NCBI GenBank assembly: GCA_035559795.1
Contig: DATMAR010000007.1
Span: 186,001 to 250,000, forward strand
DNA from: Fimbriimonadales bacterium
Lineage (GTDB): Bacteria; Armatimonadota; Fimbriimonadia; Fimbriimonadales; ATM1
Direction of reading: 5' to 3'
DNA: 64,000 nucleotides
Part shown: positions 29,612-38,334 of the stretch, piece by piece
Numbering within the stretch: position 1 is the stretch's first letter
Layout of the letters: each line of letters begins with the position of its first letter
Translations under genes and position numbers: made by a program
Notes under the pieces: model-generated
Told to the model about the DNA's origin: nothing
Databases searched by the model: none
The model's input: only the letters and a program-made list of their open reading frames with translations

Positions 29612-30253
29612 ATGAGCATGTTGAACAGTTTTGTTCGGAAAGCCTATTTATCATTTTTTTTGTTAGTGTTTATCGGCTCGCCTTCGTTCGCTGACCGTAT
29701 CTTCCTACTCCCCACCGCATACACGCTACGTCTCGGGGAGTTGCGCCTGGAGGCTCTGGTTTTCGGAGAAGAAACCGAGAAATCCCTCTCGTTCGTACAA
29801 ATGGGAGTCCTACCTTTTATGGAATTGCAAGTAACGCGAGAAGAATTTCCTGGAAAAAGACCTTCGGTTTCTGCAAATTTCCTTTACAGCGTTAGTCAAC
29901 CCATCCCCGATTATTTTCCCGGAGTCGCGGTGGGGATTTTGGATGTCTTCAATGAAACGGAAAGCGAGCGTTCTTTATTCGCTGCGCTCACCTGGCAATC
30001 ATTGGTCTATTCCGATTGGGCAGATACAGAAAGTTCGTCATTCACGATAGGAATCGGCACGGGAAGATTGAAAGACGGAATTTTCATCAGCACCTCTTTA
30101 CCCATGTATAAAGGAATCACGTTTTTTGGAGAATACGACACGAAAATCATGACTGCTGGCTTCGACATCACCGCATTTCGAAACACCGCTTTTCGCATTG
30201 CGTTTCGAGATGGAGATCCTTTATTCGGCTTTCAATTCGTAAAACACCTTTGA
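29612..30253 (+). CDS. Exported outer-membrane-like protein (YjbH-type)
   Basis: A 213-residue protein with an N-terminal signal peptide (cut near SFA|DRIF) and an amphipathic beta-strand pattern throughout (GVLPFMELQVTRE, GVAVGILDVFNE, KGITFFGEYDTKIMTAGFDITAF), as in small beta-barrels or YjbH/exopolysaccharide-associated outer-membrane proteins. TATAGT lies 11 nt before ATG 29612; ATG 29618 is an equally good start. Not in an operon. Function unknown. Confidence 0.7.
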   Translation: MSMLNSFVRKAYLSFFLLVFIGSPSFADRIFLLPTAYTLRLGELRLEALVFGEETEKSLSFVQMGVLPFMELQVTREEFPGKRPSVSANFLYSVSQPIPDYFPGVAVGILDVFNETESERSLFAALTWQSLVYSDWADTESSSFTIGIGTGRLKDGIFISTSLPMYKGITFFGEYDTKIMTAGFDITAFRNTAFRIAFRDGDPLFGFQFVKHL

Positions 30254-30427
30254 AAATTTTCCTTCGCATTTCCGAGACCCGCTTGAATGTAATCCCCTCT
30301 CGGGATGGGAATGGGATGCAAAAGAGCTGAAATAAACGCGCCTTAGGGCATTCCTATGAGATGCTCCTATAATTTTAAAAGTCGCGCCTTACGGCGCTCC
30401 ACCGCAAAAATTTTTCTCCTCGAAACT
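30254..30427. repeat. Intergenic spacer with two REP-like palindromic repeats
   Basis: Contains one degenerate (about 30337-30358) and one good copy (30383-30400) of the GCGCC-TTAC-GGCGC palindrome followed by a CTCC-type end. It separates the convergent YjbH-like gene and plsC. Confidence 0.65.
30383..30400. repeat. REP-like palindromic repeat, best copy
   Basis: CGCGCC-TTAC-GGCGCTCC. Related copies: about 30337, 32533, 32683, 42356 (GCGGC-TCAC-GCCGC-TCCTAC), 53777 and 59256, in both orientations, all intergenic or at gene ends. Confidence 0.75.
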
Positions 30428-31108
30428 CTAAACATCGGCTATCGCGCTCGTCTTCGGTGCAGGCTCGATATTCTCCCCCCCCTCGATTAACAATTCGTGT
30501 ATTCTTTCCATAATAAAATCTCCGAAAATCTCTTTTGCCCGCTTCTCCCCGAATCGCTCCGTGAGTTCCGAAAATCTGAACGGTTTTCCCACGATTACTT
30601 TCACCTTATGCCGTTTTGGAAACTTTGCCCCCCTTGGCAAAAGTTTCGCAGTCCCGCAAATTCCGACCGGAAGAACCAACGGATCGCTTTTCATTACCAA
30701 TAGCACGACCCCCTTTTGGGCGGGCAAAAGTCTCTTTCCATCCCCTCGTCTACCCTCGGGAAAAATGAGCAATGCCTCTCCCTTCGCTAAAAATCCCAAA
30801 GCCTTCCGAATCGCCGCCACATCCGGTTCACCCCTTTTCACCTCGAAAGCACCCAACAGTTTTATTAACCAATTAAAGCCAAAAACCTTGAACAAATCAG
30901 CCTGTGCCATATACCGCAATCTTCGTGGAAGCATCGAGCCGATGATAGGAGGATCAGCATGACTGACATGATTCGCTACCACGAGAAGCGCTCCTTTCCT
31001 CGGCACCCTTTCGAGGTGATATGCCCTCACCCCTCCAAAAAGAGGAAAGACCAAAAAGCGCATGAACGCACGGACAAATGCAATGAACCAATCGTAGAGT
31101 CGCAACAA
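30428..31108 (-). CDS. plsC: 1-acyl-sn-glycerol-3-phosphate acyltransferase family protein
   Basis: A 226-residue membrane-associated acyltransferase that probably acylates lysophosphatidic acid in phospholipid synthesis. The catalytic HX4D motif is H47-VSHA-D52, followed by the FPEGRRGDG acyl-acceptor motif. A hydrophobic segment precedes the motif. Start is TTG at 31108, with TAGACT exactly 7 nt upstream and no ribosome site, so it is likely leaderless. Adjacent and divergent to tyrS with a 47-nt gap. A C8 run (30475) encodes Gly-Gly. Confidence 0.88.
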   Translation of the reverse strand: MLRLYDWFIAFVRAFMRFLVFPLFGGVRAYHLERVPRKGALLVVANHVSHADPPIIGSMLPRRLRYMAQADLFKVFGFNWLIKLLGAFEVKRGEPDVAAIRKALGFLAKGEALLIFPEGRRGDGKRLLPAQKGVVLLVMKSDPLVLPVGICGTAKLLPRGAKFPKRHKVKVIVGKPFRFSELTERFGEKRAKEIFGDFIMERIHELLIEGGENIEPAPKTSAIADV

Positions 31109-31115
31109 CGCATAA

Positions 31116-31121
31116 AGTCTA
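31116..31121 (-). promoter_or_regulatory. -10 element of leaderless promoter (plsC)
   Basis: TAGACT on the minus strand, 7 nt before the TTG start at 31108. Confidence 0.45.
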
Positions 31122-31155
31122 CCGAGACCGGTATCCTTTTCCGTGTAAGCAATCG

Positions 31156-32379
31156 ATGAACATCCAAGAACAACTACAGTATCTGTCTCGTGGCTGTGCC
31201 GAAATTATCAGCGTAGAAGATTTAGAAGCGAAATTAAAAAAACACGAGGCGACAGGTAAGCCGCTTCGTGTGAAATTAGGGGTTGACCCGACCGTTCCTC
31301 ACGTTACCCTTGGCTGGGCTGTTGTCCTGCGAAAACTTCGACAATTCCAAAACTTGGGTCATCTCGCGTGTCTGATTATCGGAGACTTCACCGCAATGAT
31401 CGGCGACCCGAGTGGGCGCTCGAAAACTCGCCCACAATTATCTCGTCAAGAAGTCGAAGCCAACGTCCGTGCTATCGAACCGCAACTTTTTAAAATCCTC
31501 GACCCTGAAAGAACAAAAATCTATTACAATTCCGATTGGCTGGGTCCGATGAAGTTCGCCGACGTCATTCAATTGGCGAGCAAGATCACCGTAGCGCGAA
31601 TTTTAGAAAGAGACGATTTCGAACAACGCCTTGCGAAAAACCTCCCTATCGGAATGCACGAAATTCTTTATCCCCTTTGCCAAGGTTACGATTCCGTAGC
31701 GATCGAAGCCGACATCGAATTGGGGGGGACGGACCAAAAATTCAATATTCTCGTCGGACGAAATTTACAAGAGCAATACGGTCAAGAACCGCAAGTCGTG
31801 ATGCTCATGCCACTTTTAATCGGATTAGACGGAAAAGAGAAAATGTCCCAATCTCTCGGAAACTACATCGGCATCACGGAAGAACCGAATCAAATCTACG
31901 GCAAAACGATGTCCATCCCCGATCATCTCATCGAGTCGTGGTTTACGTTATGTACAGATGTCCCGTTGGAAGAGGTTTCGCAAATGGTCAAACAGATGGC
32001 AAAGGGTGAACTGAACCCTCGCGATGCTAAACGCAGGCTGGCAAGAGAGTTGGTGAAGATTTATTGGGGTGAAGCGAAGGCCAAAGAAGCAGACGAGTAC
32101 TTCCTGAAAACTTTCAGCCAACGTGAGACCCCCGAGGACGTTCCCGAAGCGACAATTCCCGAATCCTGTATCCGAGATGGGCGAGTAGCTATAGTTTCTT
32201 TAATAACTGCACTCGGGCTTACATCGTCGAACTCGGAAGCAAGAAGACTTATTCAGCAAGGAGGAGTGTCTCTCGGAGATGTGAGGCTAACCGACCCAAT
32301 GGTATCGCTCCCTCTGGAAGAGGTTATTGGAAAAGTGTTGAGAGTCGGGAAACACAAGTTTAGAAAGTTGAAACGATAA
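31156..32379 (+). CDS. tyrS: Tyrosyl-tRNA synthetase
   Basis: A 407-residue class I synthetase. The HIGH-type signature is PHVTLGWAV within GVDPTVPHVTLG, the KMSKS-type signature is EKMSQS, and a C-terminal S4 RNA-binding domain occupies about residues 340-405. The LGVDPTVPHVTLG form is that of the TyrZ-type bacterial enzyme. No ribosome site and no T-box leader upstream. Ends 85 nt before a strong terminator. A G7 run (31722) encodes Gly-Gly in the active-site region ELGGTDQ. Confidence 0.97.
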   Translation: MNIQEQLQYLSRGCAEIISVEDLEAKLKKHEATGKPLRVKLGVDPTVPHVTLGWAVVLRKLRQFQNLGHLACLIIGDFTAMIGDPSGRSKTRPQLSRQEVEANVRAIEPQLFKILDPERTKIYYNSDWLGPMKFADVIQLASKITVARILERDDFEQRLAKNLPIGMHEILYPLCQGYDSVAIEADIELGGTDQKFNILVGRNLQEQYGQEPQVVMLMPLLIGLDGKEKMSQSLGNYIGITEEPNQIYGKTMSIPDHLIESWFTLCTDVPLEEVSQMVKQMAKGELNPRDAKRRLARELVKIYWGEAKAKEADEYFLKTFSQRETPEDVPEATIPESCIRDGRVAIVSLITALGLTSSNSEARRLIQQGGVSLGDVRLTDPMVSLPLEEVIGKVLRVGKHKFRKLKR

Positions 32380-32463
32380 TGCAACCTTCAACTATCATCA
32401 AATCTGCTCTGCGAAGCGAAACGCAAAACCTTCAAGAAGGGCTCGAATAAAAACCTTTTTATG

Positions 32464-32492
32464 CCTCAACAGCTCCTGCTGTTGAGGTTTTT
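32464..32492 (+). terminator. Rho-independent terminator after tyrS
   Basis: CCTCAACAGC-TCCT-GCTGTTGAGG, a perfect 10-bp stem with a 4-nt loop followed by TTTTT. A near-identical copy occurs at 32641. Confidence 0.9.
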
Positions 32493-32640
32493 CCTTCATC
32501 TATATTCATCTATATTAAAAGGAGCAGAAAATCACGCCTTACGGCGCAACCACAAATATGTGTAACAAATTCATATTCTGCTCCCTTTGAGCAGACAGCA
32601 AGGATACTTTTATGGTGTGAGGTTATTCATATTTTTTATG

Positions 32641-32670
32641 CCTCAACAGCTCTTGCTGTTGAGGCTTTTC
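32641..32670 (+). terminator. Duplicate of the tyrS terminator hairpin
   Basis: CCTCAACAGC-TCTT-GCTGTTGAGG followed by CTTTTCCTTT: the same 10-bp stem as at 32464 with one loop change and an interrupted T-run. It is preceded by GTGAGGTTATTCATATTTTTT, a stretch that recurs at about 32771-32790. Confidence 0.75.
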
Positions 32671-32880
32671 CTTTATTATTAATCGCACCTCACGGCGCTC
32701 CTACAATTCCAGCCTCTACGGTCTCCCCTTCATACGAAGCGATAGGGGGAACTTTTAAGAAAGTGAGGTTATTCATATTTTTCGCACCAAACTTTTATCT
32801 GAGACTCAAGTCAAAATAACCCCCCCGCTTGCATCTATCACAATGTATCTTTCAACCGGAGTGGGTATCATAACAAACCC

Positions 32881-34608
32881 ATGCTGAACTTCTCTACGAC
32901 CCTCATAATTCTTCTTCTTCTCGCTACTACACCTCTGCCCGCACAAAACATTACCCTCGTAAAAGAGGGAAAAAGCGATTGGGTAATCGTCGCATCCCCT
33001 GAGGCCTCCGAACCCATGAAACACGGTGCGAAAGAAATCCAAAAGCACATCGCAGAAATGTCAGGAGCGAGAATTCCATTATCAGAAAGCATCACACCAT
33101 CGGCAAACGGAGCGATTATTATCGCGGAAGACGGGAACCTCCAATCCGAAGAATTCAGAATCGTTACATCCATTCCCAAAGAAAAAAACGAAATCCCCAA
33201 AATCGAAATCATCGGCGATTCTCGGCGAGGCGCTCTTTACGGTTGCTATGCCTTTCTCGAAGACGTTCTCGGTTGCCGTTGGTACACACCTGAAATCACA
33301 TACGTACCCAAGCACAAAACCATCATCGTCCCCCCCCTGAATATCCGAGAAAAACCAGCATTCGAATATCGCGAGCCTTTTTTCTTCGAGGCATTCGATA
33401 AGGACTGGGCTGTTCGCAACCGCACGAATGGAAATACTCAGCGATTAGACGAATCTGTAGGAGGGCATATCGTTTACGGTCGCTTCGTTCACACATTTCA
33501 AGAACTCGTCCCCCCCGAACTATACTTCGATGAGCATCCAGAATACTTTTCGCAAATAGACGGAAAGCGAATGAAAGGATATTTTCAACTTTGCCTTACC
33601 AATCCGGACGTTTTGCGAATCGCCATTTCGAAAGTAAAGCAGTGGATTCAAGAAAATCCTCGAGCGACGATATTCTCGGTTTCCCAAAACGATACGTATT
33701 ACAATTGCCAATGCGAGAAATGTAAGGCGGTGGAACAAGAAGAAGGTTCTCCATCGGGCACGCTGCTGCGCTTCGTAAATGCCATCGCAAAAGAAATCGA
33801 AAAGGAGTATCCTCATGTGCTCATAGATACCCTCGCCTATCAATGGAGTGAAGCCCCCCCTAAAAAAACGAAACCGCGAGCGAACGTGCGCGTGCGTTTG
33901 GCTCCTATCGGGAACTGCTTCGCTCACCGAATAGACAATTGCGAGAAGAACAAACGAATGTATGCGAATCTCAAAGAATGGGCGAAAATCACCAACAAAC
34001 TTTACATTTGGCATTACAGTACGAATTTCGCGAACTATTTGCAGCCTTTGCCGAGCCTGGACGAGATCGCGACGAGCCTGCCTTTGTATAAAAAGCATGG
34101 CGTTGTTGGAGTTTTCTACCAAGGAAGTTACGAGTCACCAGGGGGGGCACTCGCTGAACTAAAAGCATATCTCTGTGCCAAACTTATGTGGAATCCTCTT
34201 CGCCCCGTGAAACCGATTATCGATGACTACTTGAGGGGCGTTTATCATGATGCTGCGCCTTATATGAAACAGTGGCTCGATTTGATTCACGAGGAAGTCC
34301 GCAATGGGAAACATGCTTTTATTTACGATTCCCCCAACGCGGATTATCTAACCGATGAAACTCTTTCCTCGAGCGACAAAATTTTATCGAAAGCGGAGCA
34401 AGTCGTAGCGAACGACCCGATTGCTAAAAAGCAGGTGGAAAAGGCTCGACTTTGGATGGATTACGTAAAACTCATGCGACTGCCTTCTGGTGACTCGAGG
34501 CGAACTCCTTTGATAAAAACATTAGTTGAAAAATTCAAGCGCTTTGGCATTACGCGCGCAAAAGAAGGCGAGCCGCTCGAAGTCTTCTTCAACCGTATCG
34601 GCAGCTAA
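32881..34608 (+). CDS. Secreted DUF4838 domain protein (glycoside-hydrolase-like)
   Basis: A 575-residue exported protein with a signal peptide (about residues 1-22, cut near LPAQ). Residues about 25-160 resemble the alpha-glucuronidase/GH20-type N-terminal domain that precedes catalytic barrels (EASEPMKHGAKEIQKHIAEMSG); from about 190 the DUF4838 barrel follows with FSVSQND..NCQCEKCKAVEQEEG, a motif diagnostic of this family, and IWHYSTNFANYLQPLP. Members are thought to act on complex glycans; no substrate can be assigned. No ribosome site is evident. Four C7/G7 runs (33330, 33510, 33854, 34141) encode Pro-Pro or Gly-Gly. Confidence 0.88.
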   Translation: MLNFSTTLIILLLLATTPLPAQNITLVKEGKSDWVIVASPEASEPMKHGAKEIQKHIAEMSGARIPLSESITPSANGAIIIAEDGNLQSEEFRIVTSIPKEKNEIPKIEIIGDSRRGALYGCYAFLEDVLGCRWYTPEITYVPKHKTIIVPPLNIREKPAFEYREPFFFEAFDKDWAVRNRTNGNTQRLDESVGGHIVYGRFVHTFQELVPPELYFDEHPEYFSQIDGKRMKGYFQLCLTNPDVLRIAISKVKQWIQENPRATIFSVSQNDTYYNCQCEKCKAVEQEEGSPSGTLLRFVNAIAKEIEKEYPHVLIDTLAYQWSEAPPKKTKPRANVRVRLAPIGNCFAHRIDNCEKNKRMYANLKEWAKITNKLYIWHYSTNFANYLQPLPSLDEIATSLPLYKKHGVVGVFYQGSYESPGGALAELKAYLCAKLMWNPLRPVKPIIDDYLRGVYHDAAPYMKQWLDLIHEEVRNGKHAFIYDSPNADYLTDETLSSSDKILSKAEQVVANDPIAKKQVEKARLWMDYVKLMRLPSGDSRRTPLIKTLVEKFKRFGITRAKEGEPLEVFFNRIGS

Positions 34609-34639
34609 AGAAAAAAGCAACCAAAAGAAAACGTTCTGG

Positions 34640-34645
34640 TAAAAT
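34640..34645 (+). promoter_or_regulatory. -10 element of leaderless promoter (gene 34653)
   Basis: TAAAAT exactly 7 nt before ATG 34653, with no ribosome site between. Confidence 0.5.
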
Positions 34646-34652
34646 TCTTCTA

Positions 34653-35177
34653 ATGCCGAAATTGAAAGTAAAACCCGGCGATAGAGTCAAAATCGTCAAA
34701 CGACAAGTAACGAAAGAGGACAGAGACTCATCTGCCTACTTCGCTCACCTCGCTGGGCTGACAGGAACGGTGCAAAACGTATACAGCGACGATGAAATCG
34801 CAGTGCAAATAGACCCTGGTGCGTTTCCACCTCTCTTGCAAGAGGTTCATGCTGAAGCGGTTCGTCGCATGCAGGCGAAATTTCTCGACAGCCTGAGCGA
34901 AGAGCAACGGAGCAAACTAAGCGAAGAGGAAAAGAAATTTCATGCGAACTTCGTCGTCCTCGTCAGTGCAAAAGACCTCGAGCGAGGACCGAAAACTGCT
35001 CCGAAAGTCAAAATGAAACAAGGGAAGGAGCCAGAAGATTACGACGGCACGTCCGTCCGCCACGATATCGTCTACGATGACGAAACCATCCCGGATACCG
35101 TGTCTCGCAAATCTCTCGCAGAACTGGAAGCGGCAGAAGAGGAAGAATTTCGAAAACGAAACAAAAAAAGACTCTAA
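34653..35177 (+). CDS. KOW/SH3-like hypothetical protein
   Basis: A 174-residue cytoplasmic protein. Residues 1-55 look like a small SH3/KOW barrel (KVKPGDRVKIVK ... GLTGTVQNVYSDDEIAVQID), as found in ribosomal proteins and NusG-like factors; the remainder is charged and helical, ending in a basic KKRL tail. An RNA- or ribosome-associated role is possible but unproven. Monocistronic, followed by two hairpins. Confidence 0.7.
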   Translation: MPKLKVKPGDRVKIVKRQVTKEDRDSSAYFAHLAGLTGTVQNVYSDDEIAVQIDPGAFPPLLQEVHAEAVRRMQAKFLDSLSEEQRSKLSEEEKKFHANFVVLVSAKDLERGPKTAPKVKMKQGKEPEDYDGTSVRHDIVYDDETIPDTVSRKSLAELEAAEEEEFRKRNKKRL

Positions 35178-35252
35178 ACACCTTTTCCCCGGGCAACCCT
35201 GGCAATCGGTGGCAATCTGACCTGAATTGATAAGCCGTAGGCAAAAGAAATA

Positions 35253-35271
35253 GGGGGTCTCGCGGACCCCC
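35253..35271 (+). terminator. GC-rich hairpin downstream of gene 34653
   Basis: GGGGGTC-TCGCG-GACCCCC, a perfect 7-bp GC-rich stem without a T-run, about 75 nt after the stop codon. A second stem CCAGCCC-CTT-GGGCTGG follows at 35289-35305. Terminator or structured 3' end between convergent genes. Confidence 0.6.
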
Positions 35272-35408
35272 GATTCTCCTCTCCTCGCCCAGCCCCTTGG
35301 GCTGGACTTATAGGAGTGCCAACACGATTACACTATAACGCAAGTTTTCCGAAATCCCAAATCTTTTTTTTACGAAATTTTGAAAAAGTCCCACGGATAG
35401 CCATGAAC

Positions 35409-36251
35409 TTACGGTTTTTTCGCTGACCAAACAATGATTTTCCCTGTGCGGTCAATCTTCTCGACCTCCCGTTCTATTTCCTCTAAGACTTTTGTTCTTT
35501 CCGAAGGCTCGATCCGCTCCAATGCAGTCCTAAAGGGTCCACCCATCTCGATGATGGCTTCCACCGCTTCTCGAGCCGAAAGTTCCGCCAAATAACGCAT
35601 CTCGATAGACTGACTTTTCCAATCGCAAAAACCCACCTTTTGAAGCAAAGCTCGAACCTCCTCGGGATCCGATAAACGAAACGGACCCGGGTCGAAAGGG
35701 GAGGGCATCCGCAAGCCCGCTCGCGGAAATAGGATTCGCGAAATCGTGACCTGGGTCAAGTTCTCTTCTCGTGCCCCCCACACAGAAAAGACAAAACGTC
35801 CATCTTTTTTCAAAACTCTGAAAACTTCACGAAATGCAACGATGGGGCTCGCGACCAGCATCATCGCCAACCGCGAGAAAGCCCTTTCGAAAACTTCGTT
35901 TCGAAAAGGTAACGCGAGCAAAGAGCCGACGACCATTTTCGGGCGACCTTTCACCATCGCGTGGGATAAATCTACGCCGTAAACCTCCCAAGACTCGGGA
36001 TAAGGGATCGTGCACGCGCCGCATCCCAAATCCAAGAGTCTCCCTATCCCCTTCCCTAATTCTTCGAGCATGCATTTCGTTACCGGTTCGAATCTTCGTT
36101 CGATGATTTCGTGTCGATTGCGCCAGGTGTCTGCAACGGCAGACCAAAAATAGGTTTGCTTTTTCTCCCAATCTTTTGCGGATTCTTCGAAAGTGTAGAG
36201 GTAAAGTTTTCGCCCCCCCGATATTGTTCGATCTTCTCGCTTGTATTTCAT
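35409..36251 (-). CDS. SAM-dependent methyltransferase
   Basis: A 280-residue class I (Rossmann) methyltransferase with motif I LLDLGCGACTIP, the acidic post-I VYGVDLSHAM, and the RVLKKDGRFVFSVWG strand typical of UbiE/type 11 enzymes. Substrate unknown. ATG 36251 is chosen: GGAGAGGAG precedes it and it overlaps the ROK kinase stop by 4 nt (ATGA); the longer frame to 36404 would lie within the kinase gene. Probably co-transcribed with the kinase. Confidence 0.88.
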   Translation of the reverse strand: MKYKREDRTISGGRKLYLYTFEESAKDWEKKQTYFWSAVADTWRNRHEIIERRFEPVTKCMLEELGKGIGRLLDLGCGACTIPYPESWEVYGVDLSHAMVKGRPKMVVGSLLALPFRNEVFERAFSRLAMMLVASPIVAFREVFRVLKKDGRFVFSVWGAREENLTQVTISRILFPRAGLRMPSPFDPGPFRLSDPEEVRALLQKVGFCDWKSQSIEMRYLAELSAREAVEAIIEMGGPFRTALERIEPSERTKVLEEIEREVEKIDRTGKIIVWSAKKP

Positions 36252-37273
36252 TCTCCTCTCCTTTCGAGGATCGTCGCCGCGAATGCTGCAGCGCCTAATA
36301 TCCCTGCATCGTCTATTCTTTCCGCCTGAACGATTTTGGTATCTGCGAATAAAGTGGGGATAGAATATTTTCGCGCCGATTCCCTCGCCGGTTGCAAAAT
36401 CCAATCAGCCACTTTCGCGATCTGCCCCCCCAATGCAACGATTTCTGGCGCAAAAAGATTAATCACGTTTGCGATTCCTACCCCCAAATACTCACCGGTT
36501 TCGCGCCAAACTTCTCGTGACGCCTCGTCTCCTTTTTCTGCCGCCTCGTGAAGCAGCTTGGGATTTATGTTTTCAGGATTGTTTTTAGAAATTTCTCGCA
36601 AAATAGACGCTTTCGGCGATTCCCATTTCTTTTGCGCGCGCTGGATTATCGCATGCACACCGCAATAAGCCTCTACGGTTCCAGCAACCGCCGAGGGATG
36701 GGGAGCGCCGTCTTTCACGATAACCATATGCCCCCCCTCCGCACCACCTGCATTTCCACCGATGAGCAACGTCGCTCCGGACAGACCTCCTGTAACGCAC
36801 TCGGGCGTCAAAACCATCCCGAAACCGATTCCCGTGCCCAAAGTGAACATCGCAAAACCTTTCGCTTTTTTCCCCCCCGTACCGAAACAATATTCCCCCC
36901 ACGCAGCGAGGTTCGCATCATTCCCCATAACAACCGGCAATCCGAATTCTTTTTCGATCTTCTCACCCAAAGGCACATTTTTCCATATCTCGAAATCACC
37001 GTCTTTTCGCATTCTAAAATTCGGAGCCCATCGAACTATATTCCCCTGAATATGCCCGGGAACCGCCATCCCTATTCCATTAATCTTCCCCTCTTGCGTC
37101 ATGGCTTCTCGAATCACCTGAACAATCGAATTCACGCACGCCTCTACTCCTTCTTTGGCATGAGACGATGTTTGGAATGATTTTCCTACGATTTTTCCAG
37201 TCTCCGGCTCGACTAGAGCCGCGCGCACATTCGTGCCACCCAAATCCACTCCAACAATCAAATGTTCACTCAC
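36248..37273 (-). CDS. ROK-family sugar kinase lacking the zinc-binding cysteines
   Basis: A 341-residue kinase of the ROK family, probably phosphorylating glucose or a related hexose with ATP. The N-terminal phosphate-binding VGVDLGGTNVRAALV and the GNDANLAAWGE catalytic-Asp region are present, and GGHM with the later EAYCG keeps the sugar-contact His and Glu. The usual CxCGxxGC zinc motif between them is absent (the loop reads PHPSAVAGT). Start is GTG with TACAAT 8 nt upstream, so probably leaderless. Four G7 tracts on the coding strand. Confidence 0.9.
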   Translation of the reverse strand: MSEHLIVGVDLGGTNVRAALVEPETGKIVGKSFQTSSHAKEGVEACVNSIVQVIREAMTQEGKINGIGMAVPGHIQGNIVRWAPNFRMRKDGDFEIWKNVPLGEKIEKEFGLPVVMGNDANLAAWGEYCFGTGGKKAKGFAMFTLGTGIGFGMVLTPECVTGGLSGATLLIGGNAGGAEGGHMVIVKDGAPHPSAVAGTVEAYCGVHAIIQRAQKKWESPKASILREISKNNPENINPKLLHEAAEKGDEASREVWRETGEYLGVGIANVINLFAPEIVALGGQIAKVADWILQPARESARKYSIPTLFADTKIVQAERIDDAGILGAAAFAATILERRGE

Positions 37274-37281
37274 GATTAGGA

Positions 37282-37287
37282 ATTGTA
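37282..37287 (-). promoter_or_regulatory. -10 element of leaderless promoter (ROK kinase)
   Basis: TACAAT on the minus strand, 8 nt before the GTG start at 37273. Confidence 0.45.
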
Positions 37288-37341
37288 ATCCCTATCGCTG
37301 CTCACTATAGCGATAAGATGCGTATAGAATGAAAGAAATCG

Positions 37342-38307
37342 ATGCTTCCTTCCTCTGCAATTAAGCGAGCAGCCTTAGAAGCCGGATTCGATATTGCAGG
37401 GATTTGTCCTGCTTGCGAACCGCCTCATTACTCGGCATATTTGTCATGGTTGCAGGGGAAATTCCATGCGGGAATGGCTTATATGGCACGCTCTAAAGTT
37501 TTGCGTTCGAGTCCAGAGTCGTTGCTGCCCGGAGCGAAATCCATTCTTGCAGTTGGGCTCAACTACAACCAAAACCCGCCCCGAAACACGAATGCAAAAA
37601 TCTCCCGCTATGCACTCGGCAGGGACTACCATAAAGTCATCAGAAAAAAACTCAAACAGGTTGCGAGATGGGCAGAAGCGGAGTACGAGGGATTGCAGAC
37701 GAGAATTTGCGTGGATTCCGCTCCGATTCTCGAACGCGATTATGCATGGCTCGCCGGGCTCGGTTGGTTCGGGAAAAACACGTGTTTAATCAACACGAAG
37801 CGTGGAAGTTGGTTTTTCATAGGTCTTTTGCTCCTCGATAAGGAATTCGAGCCGGATGCCCCAACAGAGGGAAGTTGCGGGAGTTGCCGCAAATGCATAG
37901 ATGCCTGCCCTACAGGTGCATTAGTTTTCGAAAACGGTTCAAAGGTCGCCGTCTTGGATTCTAAAAGATGCATCAGTTACCTCACGATAGAACACCCCAG
38001 AGGCTTTCGTCATGGTGAAGAACGCCTCTTGAATGGATGGATATTCGGGTGTGACGTCTGCCAAGAGGTTTGCCCTTTCAACCAACCTCGAGAACACCAA
38101 CCTCTTCGCGCCACAATCACGAAAGAGACGGATTTTATTCCAAAGAGAGAAATCATAAGTATCGAACCGGAAGAACTCGTCGGAATTTCGGATGCGGAGT
38201 TTCTCGACAAATTCAAAGGGACTTCGCTTATGCGCGCGGGAGCAGGGAGAATGAGAAGGAATGCCCTGGCATTAATTGCAACGCGAGGAGGAGAAAAAGC
38301 GAAATAA
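37342..38307 (+). CDS. queG: Epoxyqueuosine reductase
   Basis: A 321-residue cobalamin- and iron-sulfur-dependent enzyme performing the last step of queuosine synthesis in tRNA. Two [4Fe-4S] motifs are present: CGSCRKCIDACPTGAL and CDVCQEVCPFN. The N-terminal corrinoid-binding domain includes GWFGKNTCLI. Slightly shorter than some homologues because no HEAT-repeat domain follows. No ribosome site; TAGAAT lies 11 nt upstream of the ATG. Divergent from the ROK kinase. Consistent with a B12-using organism (see nrdJ). Confidence 0.95.
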   Translation: MLPSSAIKRAALEAGFDIAGICPACEPPHYSAYLSWLQGKFHAGMAYMARSKVLRSSPESLLPGAKSILAVGLNYNQNPPRNTNAKISRYALGRDYHKVIRKKLKQVARWAEAEYEGLQTRICVDSAPILERDYAWLAGLGWFGKNTCLINTKRGSWFFIGLLLLDKEFEPDAPTEGSCGSCRKCIDACPTGALVFENGSKVAVLDSKRCISYLTIEHPRGFRHGEERLLNGWIFGCDVCQEVCPFNQPREHQPLRATITKETDFIPKREIISIEPEELVGISDAEFLDKFKGTSLMRAGAGRMRRNALALIATRGGEKAK

Positions 38308-38334
38308 TATGGAGCATATAAAAGGAGTATCTGA

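Larger units (their letters stand above)
32380..32880. repeat. 500-bp gene-free spacer with local repeats
   Basis: Between tyrS and the DUF4838 gene lie two terminator copies (32464, 32641), two REP-like palindromes (32533-32548 and 32683-32704), two copies of GTGAGGTTATTCATATTTTT (about 32622 and 32771), and one C7 run (32820-32826), the only G7/C7 outside a gene. A 240-nt minus-strand frame here overlaps the DUF4838 gene and was not accepted as coding. Confidence 0.75.

Noticed and set aside
31109-31155. T-box leader for tyrS
   Set aside because: The gap to the divergent plsC gene is only 47 nt and contains no T-box or specifier structure; the same holds for hisS.
32806-33048. 80-residue minus-strand frame overlapping the DUF4838 gene
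   Set aside because: It overlaps the signal-peptide region of a convincing gene and has no recognisable features; its C7 also encodes Gly-Gly in that frame, but this alone is weak support.
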